A stretch of DNA of 20,609 nt, taken from IMG/VR virus record IMGVR_UViG_3300048584_000038, positions 1 through 20,609 of that record; one strand, written 5' to 3'. The DNA comes from a virus. Shown one piece after another: positions 1-6,928 of this stretch (positions are counted from its first letter, which is position 1; every line of letters begins with the position of its first letter). Below the pieces are notes generated by a model that saw only the letters and a program-made list of their open reading frames with translations, was not told where the DNA came from and searched no databases. The position numbers were made by a program, and so were the translations under genes.

Positions 1-101
1 GGACGGACAACGGAACGAACCTCATAACCTTCGGTGAACAGGGCGCCAAGAGACGCTGTTGACAATCCTCCACCTGAAGTGGATACACTTCCATCGAATT
101 C
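1..101 (-). repeat. Second copy of an internal fibre domain repeat (start only)
   Basis: Residues 748-780 of the fibre (FDG...SLGALFTEGYEVRSVV) match residues 343-370 (FEGG...SLGNVFTEGLEIRAVI, bases 1233-1316). The offset is 411 residues at the shared FTEG. Only the beginning of this copy lies in the window. This is a protein-level repeat; the DNA is not obviously identical. Confidence 0.65.
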
Positions 102-2342
102 AACTCTCGCAGAATGATCGGCCAGCAATGCAGTAGCCTCAGCAGTAGCGCGAGCCAGAGAATTGTCTTGAGGTACCGCTGTCTGCTGATCGGTAACGGC
201 TACCGGCGATCCATTCACAATGTCGATTCTCCAAGTAGAACCCTTCATATCTGGAGAAAATGCTAGATCTATTGCAACGCCAAATAGCTTCCCGGCCTGA
301 GTGGTGTCAACTGGATCATACTCAAAGTTAAACGTCCCATCACCATTGCTGCGATAGAAGCCATCTTCGGATGGGTTAGTTTGGTTTTGAAGCCAGATCA
401 GTTCACCAGATGGAGTCGACGCAAGGGCTGCAATGGTCGCAACTCCCTCGGTAATGGACCCACCTAGCCCTACTACGGGGAACGGAACTCGCAAGAGAAC
501 ACGATCACTGCCGTTGCCGGAAAGGTTTTCAATTTCAGCAAGAAGATCAATAAGCGCCTGAGCGACATTAGGGGCCTCGAAATCTTCATGATCAAACGCA
601 ACACTTCCCGCATCAAGATTATCGAGCTTTTGCTCTAGGTTAGAAATTCGATTTTCGTTAGAAATAGCAAGCCCAGCACCGGGACTAAAAGTCCACGTTC
701 TGTCTGTAGCGGACTGGAAAAATTCAGCAGATGGGTCGCCAATCAGACTCGCATCAATATGTTCTATCAGGTCGCCATCAGCGCCATTTCTCCACGTCAC
801 AGAATAGATCTTGCCAAAATAGTTATAACCAACGAGCCAAGGCTGATCACTGTGATTGACCGAACCGTAACCTAGATCAACAACTGAATCAATCCTCCGA
901 AAAATAGCTCCGTCCTCAGTTGTGACAAACACAAGATCTTCACCCTCTGTAAGGTGTGGCACTCGTATCCAGATACTTAGCTCGGTATTTTCGTAATCGA
1001 CTCTCGCCATAACCTCAATCTTGGGTCCGAAAGGCATACCGTAGGGACCAACAGCCCTATGGATAACCTCAGCGTCACCACCGAGTGGCACAGACTCAAA
1101 TAAAAGCTCTGGCATCGAACCTGCTTCGGGCCAGAAAATGGCAAGCTCAAAATTATCTCGTCCCGTTGGGTCATTTAGCGCAAATTGCTGAGAGGCAATC
1201 TCAGAAAACCAATCAGCATCAATGGGTTGCTCAGGAGCAATAACCGCACGAATCTCTAGCCCTTCAGTGAAAACATTTCCAAGCGAGGGCGTTGTAATAC
1301 GACCTCCCTCAAAGGCAAAATAGTTATCTGAATTCTGCTTTCCAAGAGAATCTCCTAAAATGGAGTCAGCGACAAGCAGCGCTGAAGTCGGTACGCCGCC
1401 AGACATTGAAGCAACAAGTTCTTCTAGAGTTTGAAGATCCTCTACGTCAGCTTTATCCCCGTTAGTTCTCACCCAACCGCTATGGGGTGTAAGAATCCAC
1501 TCTGATCCAGATTCTGTCATGACAAGGAACCTGTTACCTAGATTCACTTGAATCGGGTGAGGCTTCATAATATTGCCATCACCATTGAAAAGGTACAGGT
1601 ATCTCAATGACGAGTCGTTTGTGCAAAGTACCCAAGCGTTCGGATAGGCAGCCCCATCGAAGTCCACAGGCTCAGATGGGTCACCCTCATAGCGATAATG
1701 AGCAACGCTGGTGGACCCAGATACAAAGCTGAGAACGGGAATGCCTTGCGGGACTTGAATCTGGAACTGATGAGACGCGTTCCAAAACTGGTTCCCATAC
1801 ACAAGAACTTGGAAGTTGATGTTCTTAGAAGCATTGTCTACAACAAGAAGTTGTTCGTCAGCTAGAACCAGTGGCTCTGTTGCTGGGTTGTCTGTTGTGC
1901 GGTATGTCCCATTCTCGTCAGAATCATCCTGTCCAACCAGTTGAGCTACAACAGTGTTAGGCGGGAAATATGCCCCAAATGGATGAGGTTGAGAAATGTC
2001 AATATTAGTGAGGTGTCCAAACGACGCCGTACCAGAACCCGCTGGCCCTATCAGACTTACGCCAGCAGGCCACTCACCATCAACCTTAGGACCAAAAAGA
2101 GTCGTAGTGGTTGTGTTGACATAGAAATCGCCATCAGACCCAGTTGATTGATCAGGATCTGTGAGTCCATTCAGAATAGTTTGAGCAGCCAGACTGTCAA
2201 TCCATTGCTGCTGAGTACCGACAAAGCCCTCTTGAACAGCTATCTGGTATGCTGATAACCCCGGCCTACCCGGTGTAGAAACCTCAACCTCGGTCACCTC
2301 ATCTGCATCGTCAACTACGATGTAAGTAATATCATCACTCAT
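1..2342 (-). CDS. Large tail fibre / minor tail protein (3' end outside window)
   Basis: The frame is open from an ATG at 2342 to the window edge: 780 codons with no stop. The C-terminus is therefore missing. Residues 25-51 carry the 'SAYQIAVQEGF.GTQQQWIDSL' type motif common near the start of phage fibres. Residues 69-103 follow the usual 'GDFYVNT...LFGPK...W..GVSLIGPAG' pattern, which ends in a remnant collagen-like GPAG. About 340-545 looks like a beta-sandwich, lectin-like domain. Residues 561-606 contain a helical segment ('NVAQALIDLLAEIENL') likely to trimerise. Around 610-685 is a beta bead ('QTNPSEDGFYR'). From about 748 a second copy of the lectin-like domain begins (F.G...SLG..FTEG.E.R). 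The ATG overlaps the previous stop by 8 nt (ATGAGTGA), with AGGAG 11 nt upstream. Known: such proteins mediate host adsorption. Inferred: receptor binding here. Confidence 0.85.
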   Translation of the reverse strand, partial: MSDDITYIVVDDADEVTEVEVSTPGRPGLSAYQIAVQEGFVGTQQQWIDSLAAQTILNGLTDPDQSTGSDGDFYVNTTTTTLFGPKVDGEWPAGVSLIGPAGSGTASFGHLTNIDISQPHPFGAYFPPNTVVAQLVGQDDSDENGTYRTTDNPATEPLVLADEQLLVVDNASKNINFQVLVYGNQFWNASHQFQIQVPQGIPVLSFVSGSTSVAHYRYEGDPSEPVDFDGAAYPNAWVLCTNDSSLRYLYLFNGDGNIMKPHPIQVNLGNRFLVMTESGSEWILTPHSGWVRTNGDKADVEDLQTLEELVASMSGGVPTSALLVADSILGDSLGKQNSDNYFAFEGGRITTPSLGNVFTEGLEIRAVIAPEQPIDADWFSEIASQQFALNDPTGRDNFELAIFWPEAGSMPELLFESVPLGGDAEVIHRAVGPYGMPFGPKIEVMARVDYENTELSIWIRVPHLTEGEDLVFVTTEDGAIFRRIDSVVDLGYGSVNHSDQPWLVGYNYFGKIYSVTWRNGADGDLIEHIDASLIGDPSAEFFQSATDRTWTFSPGAGLAISNENRISNLEQKLDNLDAGSVAFDHEDFEAPNVAQALIDLLAEIENLSGNGSDRVLLRVPFPVVGLGGSITEGVATIAALASTPSGELIWLQNQTNPSEDGFYRSNGDGTFNFEYDPVDTTQAGKLFGVAIDLAFSPDMKGSTWRIDIVNGSPVAVTDQQTAVPQDNSLARATAEATALLADHSARVEFDGSVSTSGGGLSTASLGALFTEGYEVRSVVR
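1233..1316 (-). repeat. First copy of the internal fibre domain repeat (start of domain)
   Basis: Fibre residues 343-370 open a beta-rich, lectin-like domain that runs to about residue 545. The same opening signature (F-[ED]-G, then SLG-x2-FTEG-x-E-[IV]-R) recurs at residues 748-780, indicating a tandem domain duplication separated by a helical linker and a beta bead. Confidence 0.65.
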
Positions 2343-2727
2343 TTAATGTACTCTCCTGAATGACCTTGAAGTTGCTTGGCTGCATAAGGTAAGGAACGAA
2401 AGGGGTTGCATCTGGACTAAAAAGCTCTAACTCCCAGACATATGTATCAACAGGAAAAGTTGCAGTAACTGAAGCCGGAATACTAATCGTAACAAAGGTT
2501 TCGCCAACAGTAATGTATCCATTCTCTGTCGTAAGAGTTATTAGAACATCTGCGTCACCCGGAGTGGATTCGCCAAGAACTGGTGTTTCTTTACGGATTT
2601 CGATGCGTGCGGTGTACCCGAGATAACTCACGTAATTGCCGTTCTTGTCCTTAAAGCCTAAGGAGTCAGTGTAGGTCTTACCTTGCGGGCAAAGCCGGGG
2701 AAGTTTGGGCTTCTTCTTAAGTGCCAT
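2335..2727 (-). CDS. Small baseplate/fibre-associated beta protein
   Basis: A 130-residue protein. After a basic N-terminus (MALKKKPKLP) it follows the pattern of phage baseplate or tail-fibre immunoglobulin-like N-domains (BppU-N type): 'D.LGFKDKNGNYVSYLGYTARIEIRKE' (split here around residues 20-47), then 'ITLTTENGYITVG', then 'FPVDTYVWELELFSPDA', and a closing strand 'SNFKVIQEST'. I recognise the pattern (GYTARIxIR, then G.I..G, then Y.WEL.L.SP) but not a named gene. The ATG lies one base after the stop of the upstream gene. The stop codon sits inside the fibre gene's first codons. It is probably a structural piece of the distal tail made together with the fibre. An independent assembly factor is a less likely alternative. 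Confidence 0.7.
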   Translation of the reverse strand: MALKKKPKLPRLCPQGKTYTDSLGFKDKNGNYVSYLGYTARIEIRKETPVLGESTPGDADVLITLTTENGYITVGETFVTISIPASVTATFPVDTYVWELELFSPDATPFVPYLMQPSNFKVIQESTLNE

Positions 2728-2728
2728 G

Positions 2729-3076
2729 TCAAATCCAATCAGGTGTAGCGGTAATAATATCGCCTACCCACTGGATTGGGGTAGCACTGGTTTCTACTGA
2801 GATGTAGTACGTATTGTTGGTACCGTCATTGAAGGCTTCAGTGACCTTGTATATGGTATCTGTAGGAGAAATATCTCCATTTACTACGACTTCTTTCTCC
2901 CAATATCCATTTTCATCACCATTAAAGGTATATGATCCAGCAATCATGGTATCTGTATCGTCAACCTTAGCGACAGGAGCAAGGTTTTTGTCCCAGAGCA
3001 GTTCAAGAGTCACAGTCACAGATATCTGTGGGTCACCAGCAACTTTATCTATATTGTTGTATATGGTTGCAGACAT
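2729..3076 (-). CDS. Small fibre/tail-associated beta protein
   Basis: A 115-residue protein starting at ATG 3076, preceded by GAGGT with a short spacer. A TTG at 3088 in the same frame overlaps the previous stop and has no comparable site. The sequence is beta-rich: 'SVTVTLELLWDKNLAPVAK' near the start, 'DTIYKVTEAFNDGTNNTYYISV' style strands (residues about 78-97), then 'TPIQWVGDII'. The 'IY.VTE......YYISV......W.GDI' layout is seen in fibre or minor-tail beta-sandwich domains next to receptor-binding proteins. There are no membrane segments and no cysteines. With its neighbours at 2335 and 2342 it forms a three-gene fibre unit. Its exact role is not known; assignment to the tail is by pattern and position. 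Confidence 0.6.
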   Translation of the reverse strand: MSATIYNNIDKVAGDPQISVTVTLELLWDKNLAPVAKVDDTDTMIAGSYTFNGDENGYWEKEVVVNGDISPTDTIYKVTEAFNDGTNNTYYISVETSATPIQWVGDIITATPDWI

Positions 3077-3084
3077 CTCACACC

Positions 3085-3606
3085 TCAATTGTGAAGATCA
3101 TTTGCGTAGTGATCTACTAGATCAACGGCAATACTCCACCAAAATTCATTGTGTGCAGTTTCCCACTGACGATTCCTCTCAACGAAGAAATCCTCAAATT
3201 GGCAGTGAAACAGGATTGATGGACTCGCAGCGAAGAGGTCCCAGACAGCGAGACGATCCGTGGAAGATATGGACGTAAATTTACCTCTCAAAAGATCTGT
3301 CACGTCACCCTTCAAGTGCTGACCAATCGGGACGTTCTCCGCAAAAACATCGATCACCACCGAATGGCGAGTTTCTTCCAGATCAGAACCCAACTCCATA
3401 TCAGAGAAGTCTTCATCTTCGAATGAAACACCGACAACGTTAGGTCTGATGGACACAGATGGATCGATGTGATCACCGGTCACCGTCACCGGCTCATGAT
3501 TGCGACCAGCATTGAACCAGCCAATAGCAGTCAAACCATCCTCAACAAAATTGACGAGGTTCTCCTTGATAAGTCTTTGTCGAGCACCACCAACGTAAAT
3601 AGTCAT
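3085..3606 (-). CDS. Putative tail terminator / neck completion protein
   Basis: A 173-residue protein placed right after adaptor and stopper genes, where phages usually encode the tail terminator. Visible features are an N-terminal helix ('LIKENLVNFVEDGL'), a conserved-looking 'IRPNVVGVSFEDED' segment (about residues 53-66), 'HSVVIDVFAEN' (81-91), 'GDVTDLLRG' (100-108) and a C-terminal tryptophan-rich strand ending in 'VDLVDHYAND'. The pattern of P-N, then E-x-R-H-x-V-x-I-D-V-F-A-E-N, then a final D-x-Y is typical of this neck family. The start ATG lies 2 nt after the preceding TAA. Known role: caps the tail tube and joins it to the stopper. Family assignment is by pattern and gene order only. 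Confidence 0.55.
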   Translation of the reverse strand: MTIYVGGARQRLIKENLVNFVEDGLTAIGWFNAGRNHEPVTVTGDHIDPSVSIRPNVVGVSFEDEDFSDMELGSDLEETRHSVVIDVFAENVPIGQHLKGDVTDLLRGKFTSISSTDRLAVWDLFAASPSILFHCQFEDFFVERNRQWETAHNEFWWSIAVDLVDHYANDLHN

Positions 3607-3608
3607 GA

Positions 3609-4070
3609 TTACGACTCATCGACAGCAGTGGCGTATATTTGGTACACGGTTACAGGACCAAGACCGAAAGGTGGAGCTACAAAATCAATCTTGTAGTCGT
3701 CCCCACCAAGGATAACCATATTGGCACCCCTAATCTTCTCGTAGTGAGTGTCAAGAACTGTGATAAGAACGTATGGATGATCAAAGGTACCGATTGCTGT
3801 GCCATCTGGGGCAATACGAGTAATCTCTGATGTAGCTGGAATGCGAACGTCTGGAGTTTCATCCACAGAGACGGGGGCAGCATTTAGGTCAAAAGGAATA
3901 CCTGAACGATCGGCAGCATTGCCACTAAAAGTTTTCGTGGTCTTCCAGCGAAAAGTAATTCGCTCTGCCTCATCGTTAGGTAATCCCATCTCCATAGCAG
4001 AGGTGATGGCCTGCCTAAATTCGTCAGGATCAAAGCCTGCAAGAAACGTGGTGTCTGTAGGTTCTGCCAT
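3609..4070 (-). CDS. Putative head-tail stopper protein
   Basis: A 153-residue protein. I chose ATG 4070, which overlaps the upstream TGA as TGATG; an in-frame TTG four codons earlier would overlap that gene further. Residues around 28-47 read 'GLPNDEAERITFRW', followed by 'GIPFDLNAAPVS' and 'FDHPYVLITVLDTHYEKIRGA' type strands (shown in parts), then 'VILGGDDYKI' and 'PPFGLGPVTVYQIYA'. This succession (FRW, PFD..AAPV, ITVLD.HYE...GA, GG..Y, PPFGL..VTVYQ) matches what I know of neck 'stopper' proteins of actinophage siphoviruses. It would seal the portal channel and receive the tail. Gene order (adaptor, stopper, terminator) supports the call. Confidence 0.6.
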   Translation of the reverse strand: MAEPTDTTFLAGFDPDEFRQAITSAMEMGLPNDEAERITFRWKTTKTFSGNAADRSGIPFDLNAAPVSVDETPDVRIPATSEITRIAPDGTAIGTFDHPYVLITVLDTHYEKIRGANMVILGGDDYKIDFVAPPFGLGPVTVYQIYATAVDES

Positions 4071-4570
4071 CAGTAGTTCCAATCAATATACTGACGCCTC
4101 ATAGAATCGTCACGCTGTCGTACTGAATCAATATAAACGGTAGCGATAGTATTTTTTACCGCTAGGCGATCCAAAATAATAGCCTTCTGAGAAAGAAGAG
4201 AATCCATAATTGTCTTGAGAACAGTAGCTGACTGTTCAGTCTCGTACTCAACCGGACCAGCCTTGGCCTTGAAGCGGGTCTTGATCTGGCGGAAACCGTT
4301 CTCTGCCTCATTGATGGCACAGTAAAGAATCACGATCTGCTGGAGGTCACGAGTAAAGGTTGCCGTACCAGAAATTGGAGTGACAATACCATCTGCGTTA
4401 CAAGTAAACCCCTCCAACAGACCCTGATTATATGCAGTCCAAAAAGCATTGTTGAGGCGAGAAGTCCATTCCTCATCGGACACAGTTTCTAGGGAGGTTT
4501 CTGCGCTCCCTAGAGGGGTCATGGCAGCCTTGAGATCTGGAATTAACTCATTAAGATCCACTGCCGCCAT
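4070..4570 (-). CDS. Putative head-tail adaptor protein
   Basis: A 166-residue, mostly helical protein with a strong Shine-Dalgarno (AGGAGG, 6 nt before ATG 4570). It opens with 'DLNELIPDLKAAMTPLG', continues with 'RLNNAFWTAYNQGLLEGF', a beta hairpin ('TPISGTATFTRDLQQIVILY'), and a long helix pair around 'NAEN...IKTRFKAKAGPVEYETEQSA' in which the 'KAGPVEYE' turn is characteristic of adaptors. The C-terminus is polar and ends in 'DWNY'. Known role: a ring that docks under the portal and extends the DNA channel. Position directly after the post-capsid protein and before the stopper agrees with this. Confidence 0.6.
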   Translation of the reverse strand: MAAVDLNELIPDLKAAMTPLGSAETSLETVSDEEWTSRLNNAFWTAYNQGLLEGFTCNADGIVTPISGTATFTRDLQQIVILYCAINEAENGFRQIKTRFKAKAGPVEYETEQSATVLKTIMDSLLSQKAIILDRLAVKNTIATVYIDSVRQRDDSMRRQYIDWNY

Positions 4571-4587
4571 AATTGCCTCCTAATCAC

Positions 4588-4614
4588 ACTATAAAGTACA
4601 ACGACCTAAATCAA
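4588..4614 (-). promoter_or_regulatory. Possible promoter upstream of the neck genes
   Basis: Read on the minus strand, TTGATT (4609-4614) is followed after 15 nt by TATAGT (4588-4593), in the 55-base gap before the adaptor ATG. The -10 box matches 5 of 6 consensus bases. The -35 box matches 4 of 6 and the spacer is short, so this is tentative. Confidence 0.3.
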
Positions 4615-4625
4615 TAGATTTCAAA

Positions 4626-5249
4626 TCACATGTCTTGAAGCTCTGGGTCCTGAGCAAATGCCGCAATACGAGTCTCTACTTGCGGTGCAGGAACGTTGAC
4701 GGTTCTATCAATAGATGGACCAGTATTAACTTTGGGGGCCACGTTAGTGGTACCCGCTGACTGTGTTACTTCAGTGTAATTGACGGTACCCTTAACCTCA
4801 GCAATTCGTTTCTGAATAGCCTTAAACTGGGGCATAGAAACCTTGACGGGACTATCGTCACTATCTGAATTCTCGGCAATCTGAAGAATTCGACTCAGTG
4901 CGGCCTCGTTCGAAATCTCTGCGATTCTAGAGGTAAACGCCTTACCCTTAAGCTTGAAAAGGGCGATCATGTCGGCCTCGTCAATAAGGTTAGGATTATT
5001 GGCGATTTCTACGTAATCCTCGGCAGTCTCAACGAGACGCACTGGAATGAGAGAGCCATTAGTAAAGACATCAGACTTCTCTGAAGCTGCACGATCCTGA
5101 TTGATTTTTCGCTCCTCAATTGAGAGAGTGATCTGCTTACCAGAACGAACCGGTGTGGACCGCAATTTACCTTGTGGGTCATAAGTCAAAATATAGATGA
5201 GGCCACCACCGGGGTGTTCCCATGTTTCCTTTGCTGATACGTCAGACAT
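4626..5249 (-). CDS. Conserved-type structural-module protein of unknown role
   Basis: A 207-residue protein just downstream of the capsid gene. The start at 5249 has a clear ribosome site (AGGAG, 5 nt spacing). The N-terminal third is beta-like with 'GGLIYILTYDPQG', followed by 'ITLSIEERKINQDRAAS', 'DVFTNGSLIPVRLVE' (about residues 60-74), 'NPNLIDEADMIALFKLK', a helix 'FTSRIAEISNEAALSRILQIA', and a low-complexity, proline/threonine-rich C-tail. I recognise the layout (ERKINQ, then FTNG.L.PVRL, then NPN...E.DM, then R..EI.N..AL.R.L) as a protein often found next to capsid genes in actinophages, but no function is established to my knowledge. A head or connector role is inferred from position only. 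Confidence 0.7.
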   Translation of the reverse strand: MSDVSAKETWEHPGGGLIYILTYDPQGKLRSTPVRSGKQITLSIEERKINQDRAASEKSDVFTNGSLIPVRLVETAEDYVEIANNPNLIDEADMIALFKLKGKAFTSRIAEISNEAALSRILQIAENSDSDDSPVKVSMPQFKAIQKRIAEVKGTVNYTEVTQSAGTTNVAPKVNTGPSIDRTVNVPAPQVETRIAAFAQDPELQDM

Positions 5250-5269
5250 AAAAACTCCTGTTTCCTAAG

Positions 5270-5290
5270 GATGTATCATCATGATACATC
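5270..5290. promoter_or_regulatory. 21-bp palindrome, possible operator or mRNA hairpin
   Basis: Two perfect 10-bp arms, GATGTATCAT (5270-5279) and ATGATACATC (5281-5290), flank a single central base at 5280. The site lies between the post-capsid hairpin and the Shine-Dalgarno of the 4626-5249 gene. It contains TATCAT, which could serve as a -10 box on the minus strand. No U-tract follows, so it is not a classic terminator. Confidence 0.5.
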
Positions 5291-5311
5291 ATTTAATCTC
5301 TTCATAAATAC

Positions 5312-5347
5312 AGAAAAGGAGGACTCCCGAAAGAGTCCCCCTTTTCT
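5312..5347 (-). terminator. Hairpin after the major capsid gene (UUCG loop)
   Basis: A 15-bp stem (arms 5312-5326 and 5333-5347) plus a closing U·G pair encloses UUCG in minus-strand RNA. The one non-Watson-Crick stem position is a G·U wobble in minus-strand RNA but would be A·C on the other strand, so the hairpin is built for the minus direction. It lies 20 nt after the capsid stop. Only a weak, interrupted U-run follows, so it may attenuate transcription or protect the mRNA end rather than terminate fully. Confidence 0.7.
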
Positions 5348-5366
5348 AAACGCTAGATCGGTAAGA

Positions 5367-6320
5367 TCAAGGATCGATTGAATCGTCAACAATGCGACGA
5401 ATCCGCTCGGGTCGGTGAACTACGCCACCAAATTCCTTCTTACCAAGGAAGTGCCAGTACCAGTTGTCGCTCTCAGTGAACTCCTTGGACCGCATACCGC
5501 CCCAGAAGGCAAACTTCGACGCATCGTTCGTGAGAACGTACATCTCGTTTGCGGGAAAGAAGGGCTGATCATTCTCATCAAGGAAGTTGGTGAGAGAGAT
5601 GATGTTAGCTCCACGGTAGGTGCCTAGAAGGCCACGGCGAACCATATCCTCGTTGGTTGCAGGCAGGAAGCCTGAACCGTTGAAGCTTGTACCTAGAAGC
5701 TCATCCATGATCTGCTCGGTCATGGTAGACCGACCAATGATGTTCACTTCACGGGTGCGTGACACGTCACGAACCTCACGAATGGCAGTATTGATAGCTT
5801 CAAGCCCAACACCAGTACCATGAACATAACTAACAGTGTTAGTCTCTGGAATTGCAGCCTGCAGAAGAGCTAGGAACCGCTGATTGACGGCAGCATCCAT
5901 GCGCTCGATAGCACGATCAACTAGTGTCGCAGCAGTCTCAGCGAAGTTAGTTTCAAGCTTCTCTTCAAACTCAGTAACATGGAAACCAATGATGTCTCGC
6001 TGGATCTCCATGATCTCTGAATGTAGAGTGCTAGCTTCGATGTAACCACCACGAGCAAGCCAATATGCCTTTAGACCACGAACTTCCTTCACGAAGGAAC
6101 GACCCGTAAAGGGTAGGTTCTCGACCTCAGCCAGTAGCCCAAGAAGGTTCTCATGTTGGAAACCCTCATAGATGGTTTCCGTCATTTCCTGAGCACGCTC
6201 ACGACGCCAAGCTGGATCTTCGAACTTTAGGGCTGCTTCCTCGTTAAGAGCAGCAACCTGCTTACGTAGTGCATCTACCTCTGGGTCTGATGCCTTACCA
6301 TATAGTTTAATACTAGACAT
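5367..6320 (-). CDS. Major capsid protein (HK97 fold)
   Basis: A 317-residue protein with a GAGGGGG ribosome site before ATG 6320. Length and layout fit an HK97-fold capsid subunit. An N-terminal charged helical arm (residues about 10-50) is followed by an E-loop-like stretch ('ENLPFTGRSFVKEVRGLKAYW', in parts). A long spine helix comes next (about 105-150, 'IIGFHVTEFEEKLETNFAETAATLVDRAI', in parts). The A-domain follows: 'LLQAAIPE...GLEAINTAIREV', 'VNIIGRSTMTEQIMDELL', 'NEMYVLTNDASKFAFWGGMRSKEF'. It ends with 'RPERIRRIVDD'. It follows scaffold and decoration genes and precedes the neck genes, the standard position. A strong hairpin directly after the stop suggests separately tuned expression. 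I do not see a separate cleavable delta domain; the scaffold is encoded upstream. Confidence 0.88.
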   Translation of the reverse strand: MSSIKLYGKASDPEVDALRKQVAALNEEAALKFEDPAWRRERAQEMTETIYEGFQHENLLGLLAEVENLPFTGRSFVKEVRGLKAYWLARGGYIEASTLHSEIMEIQRDIIGFHVTEFEEKLETNFAETAATLVDRAIERMDAAVNQRFLALLQAAIPETNTVSYVHGTGVGLEAINTAIREVRDVSRTREVNIIGRSTMTEQIMDELLGTSFNGSGFLPATNEDMVRRGLLGTYRGANIISLTNFLDENDQPFFPANEMYVLTNDASKFAFWGGMRSKEFTESDNWYWHFLGKKEFGGVVHRPERIRRIVDDSIDP

Positions 6321-6336
6321 TTTAGTTTACCCCCTC

Positions 6337-6897
6337 TCAGAAGTTCAGGCGAGCTTCAACTTCGCCGGTAGTGTGATTTACAGCAGTAACAATGAGCCAA
6401 GCCTCTGCAAAGTCAGTAGTCTTAGCCCAGTAACCGTCGCCATCAGTGCCGACGCCGGGAGTGAGATAGTCACCCTCGTTCACGTCAGGGGTAGCCCCGA
6501 CGCCATCGACCATGGTCCGAGCGGCTGGGTAGCCGGTACGGGTACGGAAAGTGGTAGCAGTGGTGTTCTTGAGAGCAACCTTTACAGTGGTTCCAGATAC
6601 AACCTGCACGGATTCACCGGCTGGTGCGGTATCAAAATCGCTGTAGGTAGTCTCGTAGGGATCAACGTGCATGGACTGAATGTGCTCATACACAAGGATT
6701 CCACCAGTGCCCGGTGCAGGTGGAGCCTGCGCCGTAGTAGCAAGCTCCACACCCTGCCGAGCGGCGGTATCTACTTCACCAGAAATAACAACAGGGGCAC
6801 CAATAGCTAGTGGTGTCTCCGAATCTAGGTAGTAGCGACCATTGCGCTCGCCCGAGCGAGGAGTAATAAGAAAGTAGAAATTACGACCGTATGACAT
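6337..6897 (-). CDS. Putative capsid decoration / stabilisation protein
   Basis: A 186-residue, beta-rich, cysteine-free protein with an excellent AGGAGG site 9 nt before ATG 6897. It starts 'MSYGRNFYFLITPRSGERNG' and has 'IGAPVVISGEV' and 'ELATTAQAPPAPGTGGILVYEH' (in parts) in the first half. The second half contains 'VKVALKNTTATTFRTRTGYPAARTMVDG' (in parts), 'GDYLTPGVGTDGDGYWAKT', 'AEAWLIVTAVN' and 'VEARLNF'. The closing set (F..R.GYPA.RTM, then GD.LTPG.G, then AWL.VT.V, then EARL.F) is one I associate with the gene between scaffold and capsid in actinophage structural modules, where it is thought to be a head decoration or stabilising protein. No direct functional motif is visible, so the role rests on position and composition. 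Confidence 0.6.
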   Translation of the reverse strand: MSYGRNFYFLITPRSGERNGRYYLDSETPLAIGAPVVISGEVDTAARQGVELATTAQAPPAPGTGGILVYEHIQSMHVDPYETTYSDFDTAPAGESVQVVSGTTVKVALKNTTATTFRTRTGYPAARTMVDGVGATPDVNEGDYLTPGVGTDGDGYWAKTTDFAEAWLIVTAVNHTTGEVEARLNF

Positions 6898-6928
6898 TGT
6901 TTAACCCTCCTTTCAAGGATTATGTTTA

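Noticed and set aside
2814-3278. A 154-codon open frame on the plus strand
   Set aside because: It lies antisense across the junction of two well-supported minus-strand genes, has no ribosome site and no recognisable domain; it is a shadow frame.
6373-6810. A 145-codon plus-strand frame
   Set aside because: It is antisense to the putative decoration gene, which has a strong ribosome site and a recognisable pattern; no independent signal supports the plus frame.
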